DNA of 64,000 nucleotides from Acetatifactor sp. (GTDB taxonomy: Bacteria; Bacillota; Clostridia; Lachnospirales; Lachnospiraceae), in the NCBI GenBank assembly GCA_024695935.1, contig JAILHH010000003.1, forward strand, positions 1-64,000. Direction: 5' to 3'. Positions 9,120-18,351 of the stretch are shown piece after piece (the stretch's first letter is position 1; each line of letters starts with the position of its first letter). The notes below the pieces were generated by a model. It worked only from the letters and a program-made list of their open reading frames with translations, searched no databases and was not told the origin of the DNA. The translations under genes were made by a program, and so were the position numbers.

Positions 9120-10526
9120 ATGTTTTGTTATAACTGTGGATGCCGCCTTTCGGAGCATGACTACTGTACCGCCTGCGGCGCCAACGTTTCTGTTTACAAG
9201 AAAATAATATATGCATCAAATAAGTGTTACAACGACGGTCTGGAAAAAGCCTCTGTCAGAGACCTGTCCGGAGCTATCAACAGCCTGAGACAGAGCATCA
9301 AGCTCTACAAGGGAAACATCGAGGCCAGAAACCTTCTCGGACTTGTATATTTTGAGACCGGCGAGGTGGTTGCGGCTCTGTCGGAATGGGTCATCAGCAA
9401 GAACATGCGCCCCGAAAAGAATGTGGCGGATGATTATATAAACATGATCCAGAACAATGCGACCAGGCTGGATACGCTCAATACAACAATAAAAAAATAC
9501 AATCAGGCCCTTGCATATTGCTATCAGGATTCAAAAGACCTGGCTGTCATACAGTTAAAGAAAGTGCTTTCACTGAACCCAAAATTCATCAGGGCTCACG
9601 AACTCCTGGCACTTTTGTATATAGATATGGAAGAGTGGGAGCGAGCAGAGCGGGAATTAAAAAAGTGTCTTGATATAGACAAAAACAATACCAATGCCCT
9701 CAGATATCTTAAATCCGTTGAGGCCATGCTGGTACCGGATGAATCCGTTAAATCCGCACCCAAAAAGAAAAAAGAAGAAGCTGTCAGATACGAGAGCGGG
9801 AATGAAGTGATAATCCAGCCCGTAAATGTCAAGGAGCCGAAAAACAGCGGAGCGGGAACTTTGATAAACATATTACTTGGATTTATCATAGGTCTGGCAG
9901 TCATGTATTTTCTGGTGGTTCCGTCGGCCGTATCCGGCGCAAAGGAAGAAGCCTCAAAGGAGGCGGCCGTCATCAGCGACAATCTGGCGGCTGAAACGGC
10001 AAAGGTTCAGGAGCTGCAGGCTCGTTTGGAGAGCATTCAGAGTGATTATGATCTGCTGGAGGGCGACCTTCAGGCAGTGGTCGGCGAGGACGGAACTCTT
10101 GCCAATATAGATGCGTTGCTCGATGTGGCGTCGAACTATATCGCAACAGGAGATCAGGAGAGCACGGCGGCTTCACTTGAGGCCATTGCCTCCGCAGTAA
10201 ATATCGATGAAGCTTCGGAGAGCTTCAGAGGTCTGTATAACGCGTTGTTTAATACCATAGGACCGGAGATAGGACAGGGCTTTTACAGCGACGGAATTTC
10301 TGCTTACCAAAGCGAAGATTACCTCAATGCGATCCAGTTTTTGACCAAGGCATTTTACTATGATGCCACAAATATCGAGGCCCTTTACAATCTCGGAAAT
10401 GCTTACAGGAAAAATGGTGACAATGCCAATGCGAAAGCAACCTACGAAAAGGTTATAGAATTGTTCCCGGATACCGAGAGAGCAAAGCGGTCACAGCAAT
10501 ATATCGATTCTTTATCCGAAGAATAA
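9120..10526 (+). CDS. Zinc-ribbon TPR membrane protein
   Basis: The 468-residue protein opens with a zinc ribbon (CYNCGCRLSEHDYCTACG, residues 3-20). TPR-like helices follow (about 35-200), then a basic linker, one membrane helix (about 248-270), a coiled coil (about 275-320) and a C-terminal TPR pair (about 380-465, with NAYRKNGDNANAKATYEKVIE). The TPR units suggest a scaffold that binds other proteins. The partner is unknown. The N-terminal zinc ribbon should be cytoplasmic and the C-terminal TPRs outside. It lies between folC and a membrane-tethered lysozyme. Confidence 0.8.
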   Translation: MFCYNCGCRLSEHDYCTACGANVSVYKKIIYASNKCYNDGLEKASVRDLSGAINSLRQSIKLYKGNIEARNLLGLVYFETGEVVAALSEWVISKNMRPEKNVADDYINMIQNNATRLDTLNTTIKKYNQALAYCYQDSKDLAVIQLKKVLSLNPKFIRAHELLALLYIDMEEWERAERELKKCLDIDKNNTNALRYLKSVEAMLVPDESVKSAPKKKKEEAVRYESGNEVIIQPVNVKEPKNSGAGTLINILLGFIIGLAVMYFLVVPSAVSGAKEEASKEAAVISDNLAAETAKVQELQARLESIQSDYDLLEGDLQAVVGEDGTLANIDALLDVASNYIATGDQESTAASLEAIASAVNIDEASESFRGLYNALFNTIGPEIGQGFYSDGISAYQSEDYLNAIQFLTKAFYYDATNIEALYNLGNAYRKNGDNANAKATYEKVIELFPDTERAKRSQQYIDSLSEE

Positions 10527-10532
10527 AAAACG

Positions 10533-10562
10533 CGGCGAGACCTTCCGGGCCTCGCCGTTTTT
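10533..10562 (+). terminator. Terminator after the TPR gene
   Basis: GGCGAG pairs with CTCGCC around an 11-nt loop, followed by GTTTTT. It ends the folC-TPR transcript or attenuates flow into the lysozyme gene. Confidence 0.8.
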
Positions 10563-10577
10563 AGAGGGAGAAAAAGT

Positions 10578-11678
10578 ATGAAACTGGTTGATGATATGGA
10601 ATATCTGGAAACAGGAGATGAGGAACCAAAGACCAAAGGCGTGGCGGGACAGATTGTCAGGGTGATCCTGATCCTTTTGATCTTTACGGTCGTTGCCTGG
10701 TTTTTATTAAATTTCCTGACGAAGCTTTTGGAAAATAAAAAGGATGATCCCGAAACAATCACCTATACACAGGAAGAAATGGATGAACTTGTGGCAAAGA
10801 TGGAAAGTGAAGCCGACTTAAAGGCAGATGAGGCTGCCCATCTTGCAAGACAGGAAGTCCTCTCAGATATAAAGGTCAGCCTCGAAGAGGGAAATACCTA
10901 TGTGGAGACGCTTCGTCCGCTTTATCCTGATGACATAGTGATCGTAAGTAACGGCGGTTTTTATTTTCTTCCGATCAGAGATGACCTGAAAAAGAACAGC
11001 TTTACCGAAGAAAACCTGGTAATTTCCGAGGATGGGATATTCAGCTACACCGACGGTGAAAAGACCATAACCCACAAGGGTATCGATGTATCCAAGTTTC
11101 AGGGGGACAAGATAGATTGGAACGAGGTGGCTTCAGACGGTGTGGAATTTGCCATTTTGAGAGCGGGACTTCGCGGATACGGTTCGGGAAAGCTTGTGGA
11201 GGATGAAACCTTTAAGGACAATGCAAAAAATGCCGCAGCCGCAGGGATCCATGTGGGGGCATATTTTTTCACGCAGGCAATAAACGAGGATGAGGTTAAG
11301 GAAGAAGCACAGATGCTCTTTGACCTTTTGGAGGGATGCGATATTACGGCTCCTGTTGTTGTGGACGTTGAAAAGATAAATGACGATACGGCCAGGATGA
11401 ACGCTCTTACACCCTCTGAGAGAACGGATCTTGTTATTAAATTCTGTGAAATGATAGAAAATGCGGGATATAAGCCCATGATCTACCACAATATGGAGAT
11501 GAGCCTCATCATGCTGGAAATGGAGCGCCTGGAACAGTATGACAAGTGGTTTGCGTATTATAATCCAAATTTCTATTATCCTTATGAATACAAGGTATGG
11601 CAGTATTCCGAAAAAGGAAAAGTAAAAGGCATCAAGGAACCGGTGGATCTGAACATTTCATTCGAAGAAATCTGGTAA
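10578..11678 (+). CDS. Membrane-anchored GH25 lysozyme (muramidase)
   Basis: The 366-residue protein has a cytoplasmic tail, one membrane helix (about 22-45) and an outside region. The catalytic domain from about residue 167 to the end opens with KGIDVSKFQGDIDW-like sequence and keeps VVVDVEK near 260, the Asp-x-Glu of glycoside hydrolase family 25. It should cut beta-1,4 bonds of peptidoglycan at the cell surface. With a membrane anchor and no phage genes nearby, a role in wall remodelling is more likely than lysis. An AGAGGGAGAAAAAGT ribosome site precedes the ATG. Confidence 0.9.
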   Translation: MKLVDDMEYLETGDEEPKTKGVAGQIVRVILILLIFTVVAWFLLNFLTKLLENKKDDPETITYTQEEMDELVAKMESEADLKADEAAHLARQEVLSDIKVSLEEGNTYVETLRPLYPDDIVIVSNGGFYFLPIRDDLKKNSFTEENLVISEDGIFSYTDGEKTITHKGIDVSKFQGDKIDWNEVASDGVEFAILRAGLRGYGSGKLVEDETFKDNAKNAAAAGIHVGAYFFTQAINEDEVKEEAQMLFDLLEGCDITAPVVVDVEKINDDTARMNALTPSERTDLVIKFCEMIENAGYKPMIYHNMEMSLIMLEMERLEQYDKWFAYYNPNFYYPYEYKVWQYSEKGKVKGIKEPVDLNISFEEIW

Positions 11679-11681
11679 GTA

Positions 11682-11690
11682 TGATATAAT
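11682..11690 (+). promoter_or_regulatory. Extended -10 element before the hybrid kinase gene
   Basis: TGATATAAT is an extended -10 sequence just after the lysozyme stop, with no clear -35. It would start transcription about 70 bases before the kinase ATG. Confidence 0.5.
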
Positions 11691-11765
11691 AGAGAGTAAG
11701 GTATTTGACTTAATACAGTAATCCATATTTTGCAAGAACTTTTCGACTGCTTGGGAGCAAAGCCT

Positions 11766-14135
11766 ATGACGTATGTGTATGAATATGAACTTGCCGCTGC
11801 TTTTTTTATGGCGGTTCTGTATATTTTTCTTAAACTTCAATACAGCTCCAAGATCCTTGGCAACAGGCTTTTTCAGAGGCTTACGTTTATGGCCATGCTC
11901 GCGGACGGCCTCGATGTGGTGGCCGCTCTTGCCATTGATAGGTTTGCCGACCTCTCTTTCTGGACCGTGATGCTCGTCAATACGGTTTATTTTATCGCGA
12001 CCATGGTATTTGGCGTTTATTTTGTGGAATATGCTTATTATCTCAGATACAAAGAACGTCACATTGACTTCATGTATATACTTACCAAACTGATAGCGTT
12101 CGCATATATCGTAATGATGTTACATAATTCCGTGTCCGGATATGTTTTCTATTTTGATGAGAACGGAAATTATATTCACGGTTCCCTGTATATGCTGGTT
12201 TATTTTATTCCCTTTTTCTATTATGTGATAAGCGTTATCTCTACCATAATCATATTCCCGGAGTTTACCGTAAAGCAGAGGATTTCCACCATAATATATG
12301 CATGCGTGGCTCTTTCGGGTTCGGCCATTCAGCTTTTGGTAGCGAGTAATTACCTCTTGTCCATGTTTACCATGTGCCTTGGAATAGTCATGATGTTCTT
12401 TACTCTTCAGACTCCGGATTATCAAAAACTGATGGACACCATGCTGGAACTTGAAAAGACAAAAAAAGAGACTGAAGAAGCCAGGGATGAGGCGGACCGC
12501 GCCAACAAGTCAAAGAGTGATTTCCTGGCAACTATGTCCCATGAGATCAGAACTCCCATCAATTCCATTCTGGGAATGGATGAGATCCTTCTGAGGGAAA
12601 ATCTGTCCGATTCCCAGAGACAATATGCTCTGAATATAAAATCAGCAGGAAATTCCCTGCTGTCACTGATAAATGATATTCTGGATCTGTCAAAGATAGA
12701 GACGGGAAAACTGGATATCGTTCCGGGGGATTATGATCTGGCAGAACTGTTAAAGGAATGCTACAGTCTGGTGGAAAAAAGGGCGGCAGACAAGGAACTG
12801 GAACTCAAGGTGATAAATGACCCGTCCATCCCGAGGAAACTTATGGGCGATGCGAACAGAGTCAGACAGGTCATAGTAAATGTACTTAACAATGCAGTTA
12901 AATATACTCAAAGAGGATATGTATATCTTGGTATCGGCTGGAAGAGTCAGGGACCTACGGATCTGCTTTTAAAGATTTCGGTGGAAGACTCCGGTATCGG
13001 TATCGCACCGGACAATATCGATAAAATATTCGAAGCATATACGAGAAGCGATGAAAAAAAGACTAAAAATATAGAGGGAACCGGGCTGGGGCTTTCCATA
13101 ACAAAGCAGCTGGTTGACCTTATGGGCGGCTCCATCAGAGTGGAGAGCGAAGTTGACAAGGGCAGTACGTTTTTCATCGAGATTCCGCAAAAGACTGCCG
13201 AGCGCACGACCCGTACATCATATCAGAAGCTGGGCATGTTCTACAAGGATATATATGAGCCCGCTGCCTTTGGAAAGAAATACCATGAGAAGTTCAGAGC
13301 ACCCGGCGCGGTTATCCTGGCTGTGGACGATGTGGTGATGAACCTGGAGGTTGTAAGAGGCCTGCTTAGACAGACCCAGATAAAGGTTGAATTTGCAGAG
13401 AGCGGCATGGAAGCATTGGAAAAAATCCAGGAAAAGCATTACGACCTGATACTCATGGATCACATGATGCCACATATGAGCGGATTGGAAGTGTTTAAGC
13501 GCATGAAGGAGATGGAGCATCTCTGCAAGACCACTCCCGTCATAATACTTACCGCCAATGCTCTTGCAGGAGAAAAAGAAGAATATCTGAAACTCGGATT
13601 TGACGATTATCTTGCAAAACCCATAAAAGGAAAAGAACTGGAGGAAATGCTCTTTAAGTATATTCCCAGGGAACTTATCGTCACGGATGACGATTTTTCG
13701 GTGACTTTCACGGAACCTGCCATCGATGAGGTGATTCATCCCACACAAAATTTTGCAAGAAAAAATTCAGAAAACACAATATCTGGTACTAATGACGGAC
13801 CTGAACTGGATTATGTGGATGAGGAGCTTGGCCTCATGTATATGGGAGATGACAGAATGTTCTATGATGAAGTCAGAACCCTGTTTGTAAATGACAATAA
13901 GGTTGATGAGATAAATGCATACTTTGAGGCAAAGGACTGGAAAAACTATGCGGTTTTGATGCATGCCTTAAAGAGCACATCCTTAAATATCGGTGCCAAG
14001 AATCTGTCCGATGCGGCATTTAAACTGGAGAAAGCGGCAAAGGAAACGGATACACTCGTGATAGAAGCCTGGCATGAAAAAGTTATGACCGCCTATAAAA
14101 AGGTGATAGACAAGATAAAAAACGGCAGGATATAG
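11766..14135 (+). CDS. Hybrid sensor histidine kinase with receiver and HPt domains
   Basis: The 789-residue protein has about six or seven N-terminal membrane helices (residues 6-215) and a short coiled coil. A HisKA domain follows with SHEIRTP (His near 258), then an ATPase domain with NAVKYT, DSGIGI and GTGLGLSI (about 380-470). A receiver domain (about 515-635) has the phospho-acceptor Asp near 563 in LILMDHMMP. A C-terminal HPt domain has HALKSTS (His near 733). All parts of a phosphorelay are present except a DNA-binding output, which must be elsewhere. The ATG at 11766 is chosen over an upstream TTG because GGGAG lies 8 bases before it. Confidence 0.92.
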   Translation: MTYVYEYELAAAFFMAVLYIFLKLQYSSKILGNRLFQRLTFMAMLADGLDVVAALAIDRFADLSFWTVMLVNTVYFIATMVFGVYFVEYAYYLRYKERHIDFMYILTKLIAFAYIVMMLHNSVSGYVFYFDENGNYIHGSLYMLVYFIPFFYYVISVISTIIIFPEFTVKQRISTIIYACVALSGSAIQLLVASNYLLSMFTMCLGIVMMFFTLQTPDYQKLMDTMLELEKTKKETEEARDEADRANKSKSDFLATMSHEIRTPINSILGMDEILLRENLSDSQRQYALNIKSAGNSLLSLINDILDLSKIETGKLDIVPGDYDLAELLKECYSLVEKRAADKELELKVINDPSIPRKLMGDANRVRQVIVNVLNNAVKYTQRGYVYLGIGWKSQGPTDLLLKISVEDSGIGIAPDNIDKIFEAYTRSDEKKTKNIEGTGLGLSITKQLVDLMGGSIRVESEVDKGSTFFIEIPQKTAERTTRTSYQKLGMFYKDIYEPAAFGKKYHEKFRAPGAVILAVDDVVMNLEVVRGLLRQTQIKVEFAESGMEALEKIQEKHYDLILMDHMMPHMSGLEVFKRMKEMEHLCKTTPVIILTANALAGEKEEYLKLGFDDYLAKPIKGKELEEMLFKYIPRELIVTDDDFSVTFTEPAIDEVIHPTQNFARKNSENTISGTNDGPELDYVDEELGLMYMGDDRMFYDEVRTLFVNDNKVDEINAYFEAKDWKNYAVLMHALKSTSLNIGAKNLSDAAFKLEKAAKETDTLVIEAWHEKVMTAYKKVIDKIKNGRI

Positions 14136-14191
14136 CTTTCGCCTTTGACAAAAGAGGCATCTTGTGTTAGAAATATTAAGTCTTTGTATTT

Positions 14192-14227
14192 AAAAGCACA
14201 GCGTGAAAATGCGCTGTGCTTTGAGTT
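14192..14227 (+). terminator. Terminator after the hybrid kinase gene
   Basis: AAAGCACAGCG pairs with CGCTGTGCTTT around a 7-nt loop, followed by GAGTTTT. Confidence 0.7.
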
Positions 14228-14258
14228 TTATAAGTAATAAAAAAAACGGAGTGACAAT

Positions 14259-15638
14259 ATGGAAGAAAGAAAAGTAAGAGCCGGAGAAAATCCATTAGGA
14301 TATGAGAAAATAGGATCGCTTTTGGGAAAATTTGCCATCCCCAGTATCATATCAATGTTAGTGGGTTCTTTGTATAATATAGTTGATCAGTTTTTTATAG
14401 GAAGAAGCGTTGGGCCTCTCGGAAATGCGGCCACTAATATCGCATTTCCCCTGTCCATTTCATGTGTGGCACTGGGACTGTTATTCGGAATAGGAGGAGC
14501 ATCCACTTCCAATATAGCTCTGGGTCAAAAAAAGGAGGAAGAGGCTGCCGATTATATGGGAAATGCCATCAGCATGCTCTTTATAAGCGGTCTCGTGCTG
14601 GGAATCTTTTCGGAAGCTTTTTTGCCCATATTGCTTAAATTCTTCGGCTCCCCCGAGGATGTATATCCCTATGCTCTTACCTATACGAGGATAACCTGCA
14701 TCGGAATGCCTTTTTTGATCCTCACAACAGGTGGAGGCAATCTCATAAGAGCGGATGGCAGACCAAAGAATGCCATGATCTGTAACCTTTCGGGTGCGAT
14801 CCTTAACACGATCCTGGATGCGTTATTTGTATTCGGATTTAAATGGGGCATCGCAGGTGCGGCCTGGGCTACCATCATAGGCCAGACTCTGTCCGCAGTC
14901 CTTGGAATATATTATCTTGCAAACTGCAGGACCATAGATCTGAAATGGAAAAATCTCAGACTTAAAATGGCTACTGTCATAAGAGTGGCATCACTTGGAA
15001 CCGCAGCCTTTACCAATCAGATCGCCATGATGGTTGTGCAGATCGTAATGAACAATTCATTAAAATATTACGGAGCTCTTTCAAATTACGGCGAAGCCAT
15101 CCCCATTGCCTGCGCGGGCATCATTTCAAAGGTAAACGGCATATTCATATCCATAGTTGTCGGTATCAGCCAGGGATTACAGCCCATAGTAAGCTTTAAT
15201 CACGGCGCCGGAAATCACAAAAGAGTCCGGGAGGGTTATATGACTGCCATAAAGGCCGGAGCGGTCTTGGCAGTGCTGGTGTTTGTGGCTTTTCAGGTTT
15301 TTCCCAGGCAGATCATCGGTATATTCGGAGACGGCAGCAAGGAGTATTTTGATTTTGGCGTAAAGTACCTTAGAGTGTTTATGTTCTTTACGTTCTTAAA
15401 TTTCGTGCAGCCAATTTCCTCCAATTTCTTTACAGCCATAGGAAGCCCCAAGGTTGGTATGTTTTTGTCCCTCACCAGACAGATAATATATCTTCTTCCT
15501 CTTATATTGGTGCTCCCTCTCTTTATAGGAATAGACGGAATTATGTATGCGGGTCCCGTGGCTGACTTTTTGGCTGCATTCACCACTGCGTTTATGGTGA
15601 TAAGGGAACTGGGAAAGCCTGTTTACCGTGGCATGTAA
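14259..15638 (+). CDS. MATE family efflux transporter
   Basis: The 459-residue integral membrane protein is of normal MATE length, with about 12 hydrophobic helices in two homologous halves. Recognisable stretches include the N-terminal AIPSIISMLVGSLYNIVDQ and an internal GISQGLQPIVSFNHGAG, which is typical of the second half. It would export drugs or metabolites in exchange for Na+ or H+. The substrate is unknown. A GGAGTGACAAT ribosome site precedes the ATG. It has its own small intergenic region and no linked regulator. Confidence 0.92.
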   Translation: MEERKVRAGENPLGYEKIGSLLGKFAIPSIISMLVGSLYNIVDQFFIGRSVGPLGNAATNIAFPLSISCVALGLLFGIGGASTSNIALGQKKEEEAADYMGNAISMLFISGLVLGIFSEAFLPILLKFFGSPEDVYPYALTYTRITCIGMPFLILTTGGGNLIRADGRPKNAMICNLSGAILNTILDALFVFGFKWGIAGAAWATIIGQTLSAVLGIYYLANCRTIDLKWKNLRLKMATVIRVASLGTAAFTNQIAMMVVQIVMNNSLKYYGALSNYGEAIPIACAGIISKVNGIFISIVVGISQGLQPIVSFNHGAGNHKRVREGYMTAIKAGAVLAVLVFVAFQVFPRQIIGIFGDGSKEYFDFGVKYLRVFMFFTFLNFVQPISSNFFTAIGSPKVGMFLSLTRQIIYLLPLILVLPLFIGIDGIMYAGPVADFLAAFTTAFMVIRELGKPVYRGM

Positions 15639-15678
15639 TGTCAAAATGACAAAAAAATGATACTTTTTTCAAAATAAA

Positions 15679-15687
15679 TGCTATAGT
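15679..15687 (+). promoter_or_regulatory. Possible extended -10 element before the first GH3 gene
   Basis: TGCTATAGT matches an extended -10 element, and GATACT lies 17 bp upstream as a weak -35. The leader to the ATG is about 80 bases. Confidence 0.35.
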
Positions 15688-15770
15688 TTTTTCATTAGTC
15701 ATACTGTAAAATTGTAATTGTAAAAAACCGCCAGGGTTTTGGAAATCAATAATTTTACGAGGTGTGACTA

Positions 15771-18296
15771 ATGAAACTTACGAAGAAAAGCAAGATTGTC
15801 ATATCAGCAGTCGCCGCTGTTTTAGTTTTAGGCGTTATTTTTTTGCTGGTGAATAAAAACGTTTTAAAGCATCAGGAACCTGAGGCTGCTTTGGAGGAAG
15901 TGACAGAGGAGGTTTCACAGGAGGAAGTGGAAGAAAATCTTCCTATCGTTCTAAAGACCCCCGATGAGATCACGGATGAAGCCGACAAATCGGTTTATAT
16001 GGATGCGTCAAAGTCTGTGGATGAGAGGATCGAAGCTCTTCTGTCCCAGATGTCATTAAAGGAAAAGGCGGCACAGATGGTACAGCCTGAGCAGACAGGT
16101 ATCACCTATGCTCAGATCACCCAGTACAATGTGGGTTCTGTTCTGTCCGGTGGCGGTTCGGCTCCCTCAACAGGAAATTCCGCAGGAAGCTGGAACAACA
16201 ATATCAACAATATGAAGCAGGCTTCCATTGAGTCCAGACTTGGAATTCCTCTTCTCTATGGTGTGGATGCGGTACACGGAAACAACAACGTGGACGGAGC
16301 GGTTGTTTTCCCTCACAATATCGGTCTCGGAGCCGCAGATGATGAGGAGCTTATGAAAGAGATAGGTCGTGTCACCGCATTGGAGGTCAGAACCATCGCA
16401 GCACAGTGGACATTTGCTCCATGTGTGGGAAATGCCCAAAATGAGCTCTGGGGAAGGACCTATGAGTGCTACGGTGAGGATGTGGAGATCATCTCAAGGC
16501 TTTCAACAGCTCTCTTAAACGGACTTCAGGGTGAACTTGGAAGCGAAGAGTTTTTGGATGATGAGCATGTTCTTGCAACCGCAAAACATTATCTCGGCGA
16601 GGGATATACCGTAAACGGAACCAATCAGGGTGACGTCCAGATGGATGAGGCTGAATGGGAAAAACTCCTCAGAGATGAACTTCTTCAGCCCTATAAAGCA
16701 CTTGTTGATGCAGGCGTAATGACTCTTATGCCTTCATACAGTTCCGTAAACGGATTAAAGTGCCATGAAAACGGATATCTTATCAATGATATATTAAAGG
16801 GTGAACTGGGATTCAGAGGACTTGTTGTATCTGATTACAACGGTGTTGAGCAGGTAAGCGGACGCAATTTAAAGGAGCAGGTGGCCAATTCCGTAAATGC
16901 AGGTGTTGACCTTTTGATGGAGCCCTTTAACTGGGAGGCTTGCATAGGTTATATCTGTGAGTGCGCTCACGACGGATCCATCTCTGAAGAGAGGATCGAC
17001 GATGCCGTGACCAGGATCCTGAGAGTAAAATTTGAAGCCGGTCTTTTTGAAGATGTAAACGGTCAGGAATTCAAAAACGGCGTGGCTCAGACTTATGGTT
17101 CCGATGAGCACAGAGAAGTGGCAAGACGTGCCGCAAGAGAGACAGTCACACTTCTTACAAACAATGAGACAGCAAACGGCAAGAGAGCAATGGAAAACTT
17201 AAAGGCCGCAAAAAATATCACTGTCATCGGTTCAAAGGCGGATGACCTCGGTTCACAGTGCGGTGGATGGACTGTTTCATGGCAGGGATCAACAGGAAAT
17301 AATGTTCAGGGAACAACCCTTGTAGAGGGCCTTGAAAATGCAGGAGTTAATGTTAAGTTCTTCCAGGACGGAACTGATTTTACAGGTTCTGAGTCAGATG
17401 TTATTCTGGTAGTGGCAGGTGAAAATCCCTATGCCGAGACCAGCGGTGACAGATCGGCTTCTTCCCTCACCGTTGCGGCAAACGATGTAAAGATGCTGAA
17501 CAATATGATGGACAAGCTCCAGAGCGCCAGAGACAACGGAAAGACCGTAGTTCTCATGCTCTATACAGGACGTCCCGTCACCATCGCTGATTATGTGGAC
17601 AAATTTGATGCCATCGTTGAGGCATGGCTCCCCGGTTCAGAGGGTGACGGTCTGGCAGATGTTTTGGTGGGAGATTATGACTTTACCGGTACTACCACCT
17701 TTACATGGCCCTGGTACGCAGCCGATATCGAGACAAAATTTGATGACGAGAGCGTAGTGCTGTTTAAGAAAGGCACAGGTCTTAAGAGAGACGGTTCTTC
17801 CATAAAGAGTGAGGGAACGGTGACTCTTAACGCAAAGCCTTCTGTCGATGAGGAAGCACTTGCAAAGACAGGTCTTATCGACCTTGAGTCAACAGGATAT
17901 GTTCTTGAGGCAGAAAATTATAACAGCGATTCATACCTTGTAGGTACGGACGTGGCAAACAATTACACCTTTGTCAATAACTGGAGCGGAGAGTGGGCTA
18001 ACGCAAAATGGAATGTATGGGTTCCCGAGGCAGGAGATTATACATTACACTTCTATATTGCTGCCGCAAAGGATTCCGACTCAGTGGACATCTATTATGC
18101 TGAGGGCGCTATAGAGGATGACGGAGCAGCCAACAGAACCACGGTTCACATGACAAAGACAGCTGACCTCAATACATATGAGGATTTCACTCTCGATGTG
18201 AGCCTGAATAAGGGTGCGTATGAATTCAAGTTCATGAATACAGTTGCAAATGCATGTGACTTCAGACTTGACAGAATTGAATTTGAACTTAAATAG
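15771..18296 (+). CDS. Family 3 glycoside hydrolase, membrane-anchored, with C-terminal carbohydrate-binding module
   Basis: The 841-residue enzyme has an N-terminal membrane helix (about 7-28) with no clear cleavage site, then an acidic linker. The canonical GH3 barrel (about 80-430) follows with YGVDAVHGNN, ATAKHYLGEG and LVVSDYNG, whose Asp near 354 is the expected nucleophile. A GH3 alpha/beta sandwich spans about 455-650. The last 135 residues (from YVLEAENYNSDS, ending FRLDRIEFELK) resemble a CBM6/CBM35-type beta-sandwich. It probably releases glucose from beta-glucan oligosaccharides outside the cell. The next gene is a GH3 paralogue with a different domain order. Confidence 0.9.
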   Translation: MKLTKKSKIVISAVAAVLVLGVIFLLVNKNVLKHQEPEAALEEVTEEVSQEEVEENLPIVLKTPDEITDEADKSVYMDASKSVDERIEALLSQMSLKEKAAQMVQPEQTGITYAQITQYNVGSVLSGGGSAPSTGNSAGSWNNNINNMKQASIESRLGIPLLYGVDAVHGNNNVDGAVVFPHNIGLGAADDEELMKEIGRVTALEVRTIAAQWTFAPCVGNAQNELWGRTYECYGEDVEIISRLSTALLNGLQGELGSEEFLDDEHVLATAKHYLGEGYTVNGTNQGDVQMDEAEWEKLLRDELLQPYKALVDAGVMTLMPSYSSVNGLKCHENGYLINDILKGELGFRGLVVSDYNGVEQVSGRNLKEQVANSVNAGVDLLMEPFNWEACIGYICECAHDGSISEERIDDAVTRILRVKFEAGLFEDVNGQEFKNGVAQTYGSDEHREVARRAARETVTLLTNNETANGKRAMENLKAAKNITVIGSKADDLGSQCGGWTVSWQGSTGNNVQGTTLVEGLENAGVNVKFFQDGTDFTGSESDVILVVAGENPYAETSGDRSASSLTVAANDVKMLNNMMDKLQSARDNGKTVVLMLYTGRPVTIADYVDKFDAIVEAWLPGSEGDGLADVLVGDYDFTGTTTFTWPWYAADIETKFDDESVVLFKKGTGLKRDGSSIKSEGTVTLNAKPSVDEEALAKTGLIDLESTGYVLEAENYNSDSYLVGTDVANNYTFVNNWSGEWANAKWNVWVPEAGDYTLHFYIAAAKDSDSVDIYYAEGAIEDDGAANRTTVHMTKTADLNTYEDFTLDVSLNKGAYEFKFMNTVANACDFRLDRIEFELK

Positions 18297-18351
18297 GCAT
18301 GAATGCCAAAGAAAAGAATATATTGGCCGTAGGCCGGAAAGAGGTTAAAGA

